Source: CAZFDT01 sp964518335 (GTDB taxonomy: Bacteria; Planctomycetota; Phycisphaerae; Phycisphaerales; Phycisphaeraceae). From it: a DNA stretch of 38,857 nt. Positions 22,191 to 31,035 of the stretch are shown in pieces. The notes under the pieces were generated by a model. That model was given only the letters and a program-made list of their open reading frames with translations, did not search any database and was not told where the DNA came from. The position numbers and the translations under genes are program-made. Every line of letters begins with the position of its first letter. Position 1 is the first letter of the stretch. The DNA lies in contig CAZFDT010000046.1 of assembly GCA_964518335.1 (NCBI GenBank), positions 1 to 38,857 of the forward strand, read 5' to 3'.

Positions 22191-23948
22191 CTAAGCCGTC
22201 ACCGGCTCGAAGTTCGGTGCGGATGGCGCGGGCGACGGGGCCGAGAAGCTGCGCCAGAGCGGAAGGGGGATGACGCCGAGGCCCATGATCGCGAGTTGAC
22301 TGACGACGAAGGCAAGCATCCAGAAGACGGCCGACTCCATGAAGCCGTAGGAGTGCAGTCCGACGCCGAGCATGTTGGTGCCGAACCAGGACCAGGCGGT
22401 GATGATGTTGCCGCCGACGGCGAGTACGGCCATACCGCGCTCGCGGATCATGCCGCCCCAGCGTGCGTGGAGGATGAGGGCCATCATGAGGACGATCAGG
22501 ACGGCGCCGTTTTCCTTGGGGTCCCAACCCCAGAAGCGGCCCCAGGACTGATCGGCCCAGATGCCGCCGAGAACCGTGCCGACGAAGCTGAACAACAGGG
22601 CGAAGGCGACCGTGCCGTAGATGACCGTGCCGAAGACGCGCGCGGCGGGTTTGGTGAGATAGCGTGTGAACAGGCCGACGACGATGAACGCAATGCCCGC
22701 CAGCCCCGCCACGAATGTGGCGCTGTAGCCGATGGTCACCGTCGTGACGTGCGTCGCCAGCCAGAAGTTGGAGTCGAGCACAGCCTGCATCATCTGCATG
22801 GTGTCGCCGCCACCGGACGTGGCGAGATTGTGCGCGATGATGAGCGTGGCAAAGCCGGTCACGGCGGCGATGATGCTGCCCAGCCCGTTGCGGAAGTAAA
22901 GCTCGATGACCAGGCCCAGGAGCACGGCGAACCAGCCGATGAACACGGCCGACGAGTAGAGGTTGGTGACAAAGACCCACCATCGGCCTTGCAGGTACAT
23001 GCGGCTGACGAGGCCGAAGGTGTGGACGACGAACGTCAGGGCGATGATGAGAACCGCTGCCTGCCAGAGCATGCGCGCCCAGGTGGCGTTGCTGCCCAGG
23101 CCGAAGAGCGACACGCACACCAAGAGGAACGCCAGCACGTACAACACCGTGCCGTGATAGAACGGCTGGAAGTGGTTGAGGAAAACCTCGAAGCGGGCGC
23201 GGGCCAGGTCGTTGGGCAACTGCGCATCGAGGAAGCCTAGGTATTGGACGACGGCGTCATTGAAGGCGGGCGGGTCGTTTTCCAGATAGCCCGCGAACAC
23301 CGCCGAGAGCTGCCGAGCCGCGACGTTCGACTGGCCGGTCTGGTGGAACTGCTCGAACGCCACGGCGAAGGGCTGCCACTCCTCGCCTTCGCGCAGCGGG
23401 GGCACGGCGTAAGGCTTCTGCGAGTTCTGCAGCTCGAAGTAGAGGTTGATGTGGTTCCACAACTCGACCATGTGCTTCTGGAAGGCGTTGCGGTTGCCTG
23501 ACTTGACGCGCAGCGCCTGGTGGGCCTGCTCGCCCAATGTTCGCAGGTGTGGCGTCAGGTCGGCCATGGCGAACCGGTGGCGGCCGCCCTCGACTTGACC
23601 GATCAGCGACAGCACGTCGGGGTGATCGATACGGAAGACCTTGTATTGCTCGGCCGCGTCGGCGCGGGTGATGACATCGGTCACCCACTGCATGGCGGTG
23701 AGCTTGCCTCCGGGACGGTCCGCGTGCGCCAGTTCCTGCCGCCCGCTGATGGTCAGCAGGCTGGCGCGGGCGACGGTGTCCAGCGGCTTGACGCGCCCCT
23801 CGCTTGACACGGGCACCAGGCTCAACAGGTGCAGCGCATAGGGTCCATCATGCTTGTCGGGCCTCATCTTGCCGATCAGATAGACCGCGCACAGCAGCAC
23901 CACCACGCCCGGCATGACGCCCGCGATGATCGACAGCCACTGCCTCAT
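22191..23948 (-). CDS. ccsA: Cytochrome c biogenesis protein CcsA (System II heme handling)
   Basis: A 585-residue membrane protein. The C-terminal half (about 310-560) is the CcsA/ResC core with the tryptophan-rich WWD heme-binding segment SWGRFWGWDPKENGAVLIVL flanked by histidine-bearing helices (IIAHNLATS upstream, HARWGG downstream). The N-terminal 290 residues comprise one TM segment and a large extracytoplasmic domain, then TM helices (FYHGTVLYVLAFLLVCVSLF). This long N-terminal part is larger than in typical CcsA of about 320-400 residues. With ResB it transports heme and attaches it to apocytochromes c. Its ATG overlaps the resB stop. Confidence 0.92.
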   Translation of the reverse strand: MRQWLSIIAGVMPGVVVLLCAVYLIGKMRPDKHDGPYALHLLSLVPVSSEGRVKPLDTVARASLLTISGRQELAHADRPGGKLTAMQWVTDVITRADAAEQYKVFRIDHPDVLSLIGQVEGGRHRFAMADLTPHLRTLGEQAHQALRVKSGNRNAFQKHMVELWNHINLYFELQNSQKPYAVPPLREGEEWQPFAVAFEQFHQTGQSNVAARQLSAVFAGYLENDPPAFNDAVVQYLGFLDAQLPNDLARARFEVFLNHFQPFYHGTVLYVLAFLLVCVSLFGLGSNATWARMLWQAAVLIIALTFVVHTFGLVSRMYLQGRWWVFVTNLYSSAVFIGWFAVLLGLVIELYFRNGLGSIIAAVTGFATLIIAHNLATSGGGDTMQMMQAVLDSNFWLATHVTTVTIGYSATFVAGLAGIAFIVVGLFTRYLTKPAARVFGTVIYGTVAFALLFSFVGTVLGGIWADQSWGRFWGWDPKENGAVLIVLMMALILHARWGGMIRERGMAVLAVGGNIITAWSWFGTNMLGVGLHSYGFMESAVFWMLAFVVSQLAIMGLGVIPLPLWRSFSAPSPAPSAPNFEPVTA

Positions 23949-25141
23949 GCCAGCGTCCTTCCTGTAAACTTGGCGAGCATGACGCCGAAGTGGACGATCA
24001 TGCCCACCGTGACGAGCACGCAGGAAATATAGGGCAGCAGCCAGCCGGGATTGCGCACGACCTGCAGGATCGTGGCGGTGTTGCCTGGCTTGAACGCAGC
24101 CTGGTAAAACGTCTCGCCATTGTATCGCAGGGGGTGATTCATCCAGATCAGCACCTCGCGGTCCTCGTTCTGGGTGGGATCGACCAGGCGTATCTGGCTG
24201 GAGAAGTTTCTGGGGATTTCCGTGCCGACGAACTTGTCGTGACGGAACTCGAGCAGGTGCATGGTGTAGGGCTTGTAATCGCGCTCGAAGCGCAGGGCCA
24301 GCTCGTAGTTCCTGTCGCCAAGGGTCACGGTCTGGCGCTGATCGAAGTAAAGGGAGATGAGGTATGTGCCCAGATTTTCGCCCTGGTGCGTGAGCGTAAC
24401 GTAGGCGGAGGGGGCATTGACCGTTTGCTGCTCGACGCCGGTGACGCGAGGCTGCTCGACGGCGACGATCTGCGTGCCCAAGCCGGCGGTGGCCCGGTTG
24501 GCTTTCCACACGTCGGGCGGCGCGATGCCCGGCCCGGCGATCATCGAGTTGTCCATCCACCGCTCGACTTTCACCTCGAACGGCAGGGCCGCGTCGCGCA
24601 GCGGCTCGCCACCGGCGGCCCGGCGCATCATGGCCGAGGGAATCACCGTCACCTGATCCTGCACTGCGTCCGAGCCGTCGATCACCGCCAGCTCGAACCG
24701 CCTCAGATTTTCCGTGTAGTTGGCGTACCCGCCCTGGTCGATCGTCATGTTCGCCTCGTGGGCGTAGAACGCAGTCACCGCTTCGCCCACCAGCAGCAGG
24801 ATCAACCCGGCATGGATGACCAAGACACCCGTCCGCTTCCACGACAGCTTGAACCGCACGGCATGCGCCGCCAGCAGGTTCACCAGCAGCAGCCCGCCGA
24901 TGACGAACCCGCCAGGAAACAGAAACGCGCCGGGCACCTTGCCCATCGTCTCCGGCACGAACACCTGCAGCGGGATCATCACGTACACGCTGCGGAAGTA
25001 GGTGTTGACGACTTCCCAGTTGCCCTCGAACCGCTGCGCCAGCGTGCCGGCGAAGATCAGGATCATCGCCAGCACAAACAGCGTGACCGTCAGCCGCAGC
25101 GATGCGATCGGGGTGAGGATGGTGCGAAGCACGGCGATCAC
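23945..25141 (-). CDS. resB: Cytochrome c biogenesis protein ResB
   Basis: A 398-residue ResB-like partner of CcsA. Residues about 7-32 (SLRLTVTLFVLAMILIFAGTLAQ) form the first TM with the typical LxxxxTLxQ-like end, two further TM helices are GFVIGGLLLVNLLAAH and VLVIHAGLILLLVGEAV, a large extracytoplasmic domain follows, and the last TM (PYISCVLVTVGMIVHFGVMLAKF) carries the conserved GMxxHF histidine. Translation probably starts at GTG 25141, which overlaps the upstream lipoprotein stop (GTGA) and is preceded by GGAG. The Escherichia-type Ccm system is not present here, so this is a System II organism. Confidence 0.92.
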   Translation of the reverse strand: MIAVLRTILTPIASLRLTVTLFVLAMILIFAGTLAQRFEGNWEVVNTYFRSVYVMIPLQVFVPETMGKVPGAFLFPGGFVIGGLLLVNLLAAHAVRFKLSWKRTGVLVIHAGLILLLVGEAVTAFYAHEANMTIDQGGYANYTENLRRFELAVIDGSDAVQDQVTVIPSAMMRRAAGGEPLRDAALPFEVKVERWMDNSMIAGPGIAPPDVWKANRATAGLGTQIVAVEQPRVTGVEQQTVNAPSAYVTLTHQGENLGTYLISLYFDQRQTVTLGDRNYELALRFERDYKPYTMHLLEFRHDKFVGTEIPRNFSSQIRLVDPTQNEDREVLIWMNHPLRYNGETFYQAAFKPGNTATILQVVRNPGWLLPYISCVLVTVGMIVHFGVMLAKFTGRTLA

Positions 25142-25770
25142 TGCGGAGAGCTCTCCTGTGGCAGGCGAATCGAGGCGACAAAGTCGTCGAACGCGGGTCG
25201 AGCCGCTTCGATCGCCGACGAGGGGCCAGTCATCTTGACGAACCACGAATCGGCACGGCGGAACGCCATCACGCCGACGGCGCGCTCGCCGTCCGAGCCA
25301 TACGCTTCCTGGGCGGCAAGATCGACCAGCACGGCGGCAATGCCATCGACGGCGACGGTCTGAGCTTGTTGCTCGTCGAGCGACGCGATGGGATCGAGCT
25401 TGAGCTGGCCGCGCCACCGGTTGAGGTTGGGCAGCAGTCCGCCGCCGTCGCCGCCGAGACGCGTCAGGGTGATGCGCACCGGGCTGGCGGCATCCGTCGG
25501 GCCTGCCAGAAACGACGCCATGGCAAACGACGCGCCCTGCGGATCGACGCGCCAGTCTGGCGGCTTGACCCACGTGGCGCTGGCGGCCGCGGCGGCCGAC
25601 GGCGGGGCGGTGGGCATCTGCTGCTGTTGCACCGCGCGGGCCGGATCCTTCGGCGCGGTGTAGCTGCGGATCGATTCATCCTCGCACCCACCCAGCCATG
25701 CCATCGCCGCCAGCATCAGCAGATGCGGTCGGAGGCAGCGCACGCAATTCGTCGGGACACAGCCAGGCAT
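25138..25770 (-). CDS. Lipoprotein of unknown function heading the resB-ccsA operon
   Basis: A 210-residue exported protein. A signal sequence ends in the lipobox LGGC, with the lipidated Cys about 29 residues from the chosen start. A Gln/Ala/Pro-rich linker follows, then a W-x-x-P-x-x-W segment (TWVKPPDWRVDP) opening a beta-rich domain of about 130 residues ending VASIRLP. This domain type recurs in lipoproteins of planctomycetes and relatives, but no function is known to me. Start 25770 is preferred because CAGGA lies just upstream; 25782 and 25797 are alternatives. Its stop overlaps the resB GTG, suggesting coupling. A TATAAT lies on this strand at 25782-25787. Confidence 0.75.
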   Translation of the reverse strand: MPGCVPTNCVRCLRPHLLMLAAMAWLGGCEDESIRSYTAPKDPARAVQQQQMPTAPPSAAAAASATWVKPPDWRVDPQGASFAMASFLAGPTDAASPVRITLTRLGGDGGGLLPNLNRWRGQLKLDPIASLDEQQAQTVAVDGIAAVLVDLAAQEAYGSDGERAVGVMAFRRADSWFVKMTGPSSAIEAARPAFDDFVASIRLPQESSPQ

Positions 25771-25838
25771 CGAGTCCTGCATTATACGGAACAACACACA
25801 TCATGCGACCGACCTTACAATGTGCGCCCAGGTGGCCT

Positions 25839-26216
25839 ATGTGGCGAACATTACTGCTGCTGTCGCTGGCCGGGGCGATCGGATCGCTGGCGCGCTATGG
25901 GCTCAGCGGCGTCGTGCAGCGGATGGCCGGCGAGGCGTTTCCGTGGGGTGTGCTGGCGGTCAATGCCACGGGGTCGCTGCTGTTCGGCTTGGTGTGGGGC
26001 CTGGCCGAGTACCGCGGCGCGATCTCGTCGGACGCGCGGCTGATCGCGCTGGTCGGGTTCATGGGTGCGTTCACCACGTTCTCGACCTACTCCTACGAAA
26101 CCGCCCGACTGCTGCAGTCGTCGCAGTGGCTCTACGCGGCGGGCAACATCGTCGCCAACAATGTCGTGTGCATCGCCCTGGTGCTGGCGGGCATGGCGCT
26201 GACCGCCAGGCCATGA
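25839..26216 (+). CDS. crcB: Fluoride ion channel CrcB/Fluc
   Basis: A 125-residue membrane protein with four TM helices. Conserved features are GAIGSLARYGLS near the N-terminus, FPWGVLAVNATGSLLFG with the pore Asn, and GFMGAFTTFSTYSYE, the Phe/Ser/Thr-rich track of fluoride channels. It forms dual-topology dimers that export fluoride. The start at 25839 gives the standard family length and follows AGGTGG; an in-frame ATG at 25803 lacks a ribosome-binding site. A DUF190 gene follows directly, a common pairing. I could not recognise a fluoride riboswitch upstream, where the divergent lipoprotein gene begins. Confidence 0.95.
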   Translation: MWRTLLLLSLAGAIGSLARYGLSGVVQRMAGEAFPWGVLAVNATGSLLFGLVWGLAEYRGAISSDARLIALVGFMGAFTTFSTYSYETARLLQSSQWLYAAGNIVANNVVCIALVLAGMALTARP

Positions 26217-26239
26217 CGCCGGGCAGGTGGAGACTTGCC

Positions 26240-26602
26240 ATGAAACTCAGCGGCCACGCCAAACTGCTCCGGATTTTCATCGGCGACAGCGACAAGCGCC
26301 ACGGTCGCCCGCTGGCCGAGATCATTGTCGAGAGTGCCCGCGCGGCGGGGCTGGCCGGCGCCACCGTGCTGCACGGGCACATCGGCTTCGGTGCGCACAG
26401 CCGCATCCACACGTCCAAGATTCTCCGCCTCTCCGAGGACCTGCCCGTGGTGATCGAGATTGTGGATCGCCCGGATCGCATCGCAGCGTTTCTGCCTCAG
26501 CTCGATCAACTCATCGGCGAGGGGCTGGTGACACTCGAAGACGTGGAGGTGATGACGTACCGCGCGGGCGACGCACCGAGTGGGGATCAAACTACTCACT
26601 GA
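26240..26602 (+). CDS. DUF190 family protein linked to CrcB
   Basis: A 120-residue soluble protein matching DUF190: AKLLRIFIGDSDKRHGRPLAEIIVESARAAGLAGATVLHG, then GFGAHSRIHTSKILRLSEDLPVVIEIVD and a final LDQLIGEGLVTLEDVEV segment. The fold is a PII-like, ferredoxin-type domain, and family members are often encoded next to or fused with CrcB. A role in fluoride sensing or control of the channel is likely but unproven. Start 26240 follows GGTGGAG at good spacing; an alternative ATG at 26213 overlaps the crcB stop. Confidence 0.9.
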   Translation: MKLSGHAKLLRIFIGDSDKRHGRPLAEIIVESARAAGLAGATVLHGHIGFGAHSRIHTSKILRLSEDLPVVIEIVDRPDRIAAFLPQLDQLIGEGLVTLEDVEVMTYRAGDAPSGDQTTH

Positions 26603-26719
26603 TCTTCTGATGCGCACGATGTGACGTTTCATGGTGAAATGCTTGCGTGCGGATTGCATCCGCAGGGCCGGCTCGGTCGATGTTGAACAAGCCGCGTTCC
26701 ACAACAGGGAACAAAGCCC

Positions 26720-26748
26720 TTGGCCGAATCTTCGGCCGCGACTACAAT
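26720..26748 (+). promoter_or_regulatory. korAB promoter overlapped by a palindrome
   Basis: A -35 TTGGCC (26720-26725) and a -10 TACAAT (26743-26748) are separated by exactly 17 bp. The palindrome GGCCGAA-TC-TTCGGCC (26722-26737) overlaps the -35 and most of the spacer, the usual position of a repressor operator. The transcript would start near 26755, about 33 bases before korA. The regulator is unknown. Confidence 0.55.
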
Positions 26749-26787
26749 CACACACCTTTTCCCCCTCAGCCTCATTAGGAAGCAGCG

Positions 26788-28749
26788 ATGACCGCCTCCG
26801 CAACGCAGCAGGGCACGCACCAACGACCTCTCCGTGACATCCCCAACGCCGTGGTCCGATTCGCCGGCGACTCCGGCGACGGCATGCAGCTCGCCGGCAC
26901 GCAGTTCACCGACACGTCTGCCATCGCCGGCAACGACGTGGCCACCCTGCCCGACTTCCCTGCCGAAATCCGCGCCCCCGCCGGCACCGTCGCCGGCGTC
27001 TCCGGCTTCCAGATCAACTTCGCCAACCAGGACATCTTCACCCCGGGCGACGAGGTGGACGCACTCATCGCCATGAACCCCGCCGCCTTCAAGGCCCACA
27101 TCGGCGACGTCCGCGCAGGCGGCATCGTCATTGTCAACGAGAGCGAGTTCGACAAGGTCAACCTCCGCAAGGCCGGCTATCCCGAAGGCTACAACCCACT
27201 CGAGGACGAAAAGTTCAACCATCGCTACAAGCTCACCAAGGTCCCGATCACCCGGCTCAACGAGGAAGCACTCAAGGACAGCGGCATGGGCGCCAAGGAC
27301 ATCGGCCGCTGCAAGAACATGTGGTCGCTGGGTCTGATCTATTGGCTCTACGATCGCCCGCTGGACACCACGATCGGCTACTTGACCGACTATTTCGGTA
27401 AGAAGAAGAAGCTGCCCCAGGTCGCTGAGGCCAACATCAAGGCGCTGAAGGCCGGCTACTTCTTCGGCGAGACCGTCGAGCTGTTTCCCGTGCGCTACCA
27501 CATCGACAAGGCCTCGATCACGCCTGGCAAGTACCGGAAAGTGACGGGCAATGAAGCGGTCGCCATGGGCATGGTCACCGCGGCCAAGCTCAGCGGCAAA
27601 ACGCTGGTTTACTGCAGCTATCCGATCACCCCAGCCAGCGACGTGCTGCATACACTGGCGGGCTGGCGCAACTACGGCGTCAAGACGTTCCAGGCTGAGG
27701 ACGAGATCGCTGCGGTCTGCGCCGCCATCGGCGCCAGCTTCACCGGCCAGCTCGGGGCCACCGGCACCTCCGGCCCGGGCCTCTGCCTCAAGGCCGAGGC
27801 CATCAACCTCGCCATCATGACCGAGCTGCCCCTGGTGATCGTCAATGTCCAGCGCGGCGGCCCTTCGACCGGTCTGCCCACCAAGACCGAGCAGAGCGAT
27901 CTGCTCCAGGCCCTATACGGCCGCAACGGCGATTCACCGATCGTCGTCATCGCGCCGCAGTCACCCGCGGACTGTTTTGACGCCACGATCGAAGCCTGCC
28001 GCATCGCCATGCAACACATGGCTCCGGTGATCATCCTCAGTGACGGCTACATCGCCAACGGCGCCGAGCCATGGCTCGTGCCCGATCCCAAGAGCTTTGA
28101 CAAAATCGAGGTGCAGCACCCGACGGACGCCGAGGCCTACGAGGCTTATAGCCGCGATGACCGCCTGGTGCGGCCGTGGGCTATCCCCGGCCAGGCCGGC
28201 TTCGAGCACCGTGTCGGTGGCCTCGAAAAACAGCACATCACCGGCAACGTCTCCTACGACGCCGCCAACCACCACCGCATGACCGAGCTGCGCCGCGATA
28301 AGATCGCCCGCATCGCCGACTTTGTTCCGCCCGTGGAACCCCACGGCAGCACCAGCGGCGACCTGCTCGTCGTCGGCTGGGGCGGCACGTTCGGCTCGAT
28401 CCTCACCGCCGTCAACCGCGCCCGCGCCAAGGGCCACAACGTCAGCTCCCTGCACCTGCGCTATCTCAATCCCATGCCGCGAAACCTCGGCGATGTGGTT
28501 CGCAAGTTCAAGAGGGTGCTCGTGCCTGAGCTCAACACCGGCCAACTGCGGCTGCTCCTGCGCGCCAAGTTCCTCGTCGATGCCCGCGGCTTCAACAAGG
28601 TTTTCGGCAAGCCCTTCCTCGTCGATGAACTCGAGCGCGCTATTGACATGATGCTCGGCGACCAGTGGGGCGACGCCGACTCCCTCACGCCTAACGATAT
28701 TCACGCCGAAAAGGTCGGCGCCGAGTCGGCCGAGGAAGCGGGCGGTTGA
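26788..28749 (+). CDS. korA: 2-oxoacid:ferredoxin oxidoreductase, fused gamma-alpha subunit (KorA type)
   Basis: A 653-residue subunit of the enzyme that interconverts 2-oxoglutarate plus CoA and succinyl-CoA plus CO2 with ferredoxin. Residues about 20-215 are the gamma domain (VVRFAGDSGDGMQLAGTQF, FPAEIRAPAGTVAGVSGFQI). Residues about 245-440 are the alpha domain I with YPITPASDVLHTLA, the GATGTSGPGLCLKAEAI loop and VNVQRGGPSTGLPT. The C-terminus is alpha domain II (LLVVGWGGTFGSILTAVNRA). Fused gamma-alpha with a separate beta gene is the KorAB layout; specificity for 2-oxoglutarate is the most likely call but not proven. AGGA lies 7 bases before the start. Confidence 0.93.
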   Translation: MTASATQQGTHQRPLRDIPNAVVRFAGDSGDGMQLAGTQFTDTSAIAGNDVATLPDFPAEIRAPAGTVAGVSGFQINFANQDIFTPGDEVDALIAMNPAAFKAHIGDVRAGGIVIVNESEFDKVNLRKAGYPEGYNPLEDEKFNHRYKLTKVPITRLNEEALKDSGMGAKDIGRCKNMWSLGLIYWLYDRPLDTTIGYLTDYFGKKKKLPQVAEANIKALKAGYFFGETVELFPVRYHIDKASITPGKYRKVTGNEAVAMGMVTAAKLSGKTLVYCSYPITPASDVLHTLAGWRNYGVKTFQAEDEIAAVCAAIGASFTGQLGATGTSGPGLCLKAEAINLAIMTELPLVIVNVQRGGPSTGLPTKTEQSDLLQALYGRNGDSPIVVIAPQSPADCFDATIEACRIAMQHMAPVIILSDGYIANGAEPWLVPDPKSFDKIEVQHPTDAEAYEAYSRDDRLVRPWAIPGQAGFEHRVGGLEKQHITGNVSYDAANHHRMTELRRDKIARIADFVPPVEPHGSTSGDLLVVGWGGTFGSILTAVNRARAKGHNVSSLHLRYLNPMPRNLGDVVRKFKRVLVPELNTGQLRLLLRAKFLVDARGFNKVFGKPFLVDELERAIDMMLGDQWGDADSLTPNDIHAEKVGAESAEEAGG

Positions 28750-28798
28750 TTCGCCAGCACTGACTTTGAGTTTGGATATCTCGCATACGGATTGCACC

Positions 28799-29857
28799 AT
28801 GCCTACCGACACACAAATCCCCGTCGCCAAAGCCAGCCCCAAGGACTACGCCTCCGATCAGGACGTGCGTTGGTGTCCGGGCTGCGGCGATTATGCGATT
28901 CTCAACCAAGTCCGCCGCGTCGCCGCCAAGCTCGGCCTCAAGCGAGAGAAGACCGTGTTCGTCTCGGGCATCGGCTGCTCCAGCCGCTTTCCGTACTACA
29001 TGAACACCTACGGGTTCCACTCGATCCACGGCCGCGCCCCGGCGTTCGCCACCGGCATCAAGCTGGCCAACCCCGATCTGGACGTGTGGGTCGTCACGGG
29101 CGACGGCGACGGACTGTCCATCGGCGGCAACCACCTGATGCACATCCTCCGCCGCAATGTCAACGTCCACATCCTCCTCTTCAATAACCGCATCTACGGT
29201 CTGACCAAGGGCCAGTACTCGCCCACCAGCGAAGAGGGCAAGAAAACCAAGTCCAGCCCCATGGGCGCCATCGACATGCCGCTGTCGCCGCTGTCGGTCG
29301 CGCTGGCCAGCGAAGCCAGCTTCGTCGCCCGCGCCATCGACGTGGACAAGAACCTGGCCGACATCATCGAACGCGCCGCCAAACACAAGGGCTCGGCGAT
29401 CGTCGAGATCTACCAGGACTGCAACATCTTCAACCACATGGCCTTCGAGTACGCCACCGACAAGACCACCAAGGACGACCACGTGCTGTTCCTCGAGCAC
29501 GGCAAGCCGCTGGTCTTCGGCAAGGCCCGCGACAAAGGCATCCGCCTCAACGGCAGCGGCAAGCCCGAAGTCGTCTCGTTGACCGACGGCCAGTGCAAGG
29601 AAGACGATCTGCTCTTCCACGACGAGCACGACGAACGACTGGCGTTCATGCTCAGCCGCATGAGCCATCCCGAATTTCCCGAGCCCATGGGCGTCTTCTA
29701 TTCCATCGGCGACGACTGCTACGAGGACCTGCTCCAGAAGCAGATCGACGACGCTACCAAGACGCGCGGCGAAGGCACGCTCGACAAGCTCTTCAACGAG
29801 GGCGACGTGTACGCCGTCGGCACCGCGCAGGACGCCAAGCACGGCCTGCACGACTGA
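28799..29857 (+). CDS. korB: 2-oxoacid:ferredoxin oxidoreductase beta subunit (KorB type)
   Basis: A 352-residue thiamine-diphosphate-binding subunit. It opens with the WCPGCGDYAILNQV cluster/TPP motif. A GIGCSSRFPYYMNTYGFHSIHGRAPAFATG segment follows, then the Mg-TPP motif GDGDGLSIGGNHLMHILRRNVNVHILLFNN and NRIYGLTKGQYSPTS. No extra ferredoxin domain is present, so electrons go to a separate ferredoxin. The ATG at 28799 is chosen; upstream codons lack conservation. It follows korA by 49 bp and is certainly its partner. The C-terminal about 50 residues (after FMLSRMSHPEFPEPMG) extend beyond many KorB proteins. Confidence 0.93.
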   Translation: MPTDTQIPVAKASPKDYASDQDVRWCPGCGDYAILNQVRRVAAKLGLKREKTVFVSGIGCSSRFPYYMNTYGFHSIHGRAPAFATGIKLANPDLDVWVVTGDGDGLSIGGNHLMHILRRNVNVHILLFNNRIYGLTKGQYSPTSEEGKKTKSSPMGAIDMPLSPLSVALASEASFVARAIDVDKNLADIIERAAKHKGSAIVEIYQDCNIFNHMAFEYATDKTTKDDHVLFLEHGKPLVFGKARDKGIRLNGSGKPEVVSLTDGQCKEDDLLFHDEHDERLAFMLSRMSHPEFPEPMGVFYSIGDDCYEDLLQKQIDDATKTRGEGTLDKLFNEGDVYAVGTAQDAKHGLHD

Positions 29858-29877
29858 CCTTCGCACGCGGCCCCGCC

Positions 29878-31035
29878 ATGCAGGGATTTGACGTCATCGT
29901 TGCCGGCGTCGGGTCGATGGGGGCGGCCGCGTGCTGGCATCTGGCCCGACGAGGCGTCCGCGTGCTGGGGCTGGACCGCTTCGATATTCCCAACGTGCGG
30001 GCAAGCCATCACGGCTACTCGCGTATGATCCGGCTGGCGTACTTCGAGCACCCTGACTACGTGGCGCTGCTGCAGCGGGCGTACGTGCTGTGGGAGCAGC
30101 TTGGCGTCGACGCGGACGAAGAACTGCTGCACATCACCGGCGGCCTGTACCTGGGCAGGCCCGACAGCGAGCTGGTCGGCGGGTCGCTCCGCGCGGCACG
30201 GGAGTACGGCCTGCCGCACGACGTGCTGGACCACGCTGCAGTGACTCGCCGGTTTGCACAGTTTCGCGTGCCGGAGGATTACATCGGCTTTTTCGAGAAG
30301 AAGGCGGGGTTTGTGCTCCCCGAGCGGACGGTGGCTGCATGCGCCGCCCTCGCCATGCGCCACGGCGCGGAACTGCACGGGCACGAGCCGGTGCGGTCGT
30401 GGTCGGCCGACGACGGCGGCGTGACGGTGACCACGGACGCGGCCGCGTATCGCGCCGATCGCCTGGTCATCTGCAGCGGGGCGTGGAGCCCGCGGCTGCT
30501 GGGGGACTTGGGCGTGTCGTTGCGCGTGTCGAGGCAGGCGCTGGGCTGGTTCTGGCCTCGTCGGCCGCAGATGTTCGCCCAAGGCACGTTCCCCGTCTGG
30601 GCGATCGACCCCTCATGGTCCGACCGCTGCGGCGCCGTGTATTACGGCTTCCCGATGCGGGGCGACAACCCCGGCCTCAAGATCGCGCTGCACTGGCCCG
30701 ACGAAACGTGCGACCCCGACCTAGTCGATCGCTCGCCGCGACCTGCCGAGATCGACGACCTTCAGCGCGTGCTTCGTCAGCACCTGCCGGACGGGCAGGG
30801 GCCGCTCGTCGCCGCAAGGGTGTGTCTCTACACCAACAGCCCCGACGGGCACTTCATTCTCGGCGAGCATCCGCGCCACCGGCGTGTGGTGTTGGGCGTG
30901 GGTTTCAGCGGGCACGGATTCAAGTTCGTGCCGGCGATGGGAGAAGCGCTGGCAGACCTGGCGGCGACGGGGACAACCGGCCTGCCGATCGCGTTCCTCT
31001 CGCCGACTCGCTTCGCCCGTTCAAGCGATCGATGA
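29878..31035 (+). CDS. Sarcosine oxidase / N-methyltryptophan oxidase-like flavoenzyme
   Basis: A 385-residue FAD-dependent amine oxidase of the monomeric sarcosine oxidase (MSOX/SolA) group. The Rossmann motif is VIVAGVGSMGAAACWHLARRG (7-26), with the group-specific RASHHGYSRMIRLAYFEHPDY (about 41-61) after it. C316 in ARVCLYTNSPDGHFILGEHP matches the cysteine that carries FAD covalently in MSOX. The end has VLGVGFSGHGFKFVPAMGE, the conserved C-terminal FAD loop. It would oxidise an N-methyl amino acid and make H2O2. It begins 20 bp after korB, so it may share that operon. Its last 116 bases overlap the 3' end of the convergent HAD gene. Confidence 0.9.
   Translation: MQGFDVIVAGVGSMGAAACWHLARRGVRVLGLDRFDIPNVRASHHGYSRMIRLAYFEHPDYVALLQRAYVLWEQLGVDADEELLHITGGLYLGRPDSELVGGSLRAAREYGLPHDVLDHAAVTRRFAQFRVPEDYIGFFEKKAGFVLPERTVAACAALAMRHGAELHGHEPVRSWSADDGGVTVTTDAAAYRADRLVICSGAWSPRLLGDLGVSLRVSRQALGWFWPRRPQMFAQGTFPVWAIDPSWSDRCGAVYYGFPMRGDNPGLKIALHWPDETCDPDLVDRSPRPAEIDDLQRVLRQHLPDGQGPLVAARVCLYTNSPDGHFILGEHPRHRRVVLGVGFSGHGFKFVPAMGEALADLAATGTTGLPIAFLSPTRFARSSDR

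Noticed and set aside
23990..25363. Long plus-strand open frame opposite resB
   Set aside because: Asp/His/Gln-rich antisense composition; the resB frame shows TM helices and the conserved GMxxHF end.
25700..25838. Possible fluoride riboswitch upstream of crcB
   Set aside because: I looked for the conserved GG-rich pseudoknot pattern and did not find it; the region is also the 5' part of the divergent lipoprotein gene.
28691..29866. Long minus-strand open frame opposite korB
   Set aside because: Val/Leu/Gly-rich antisense frame; korB on the plus strand has TPP and cluster motifs throughout.
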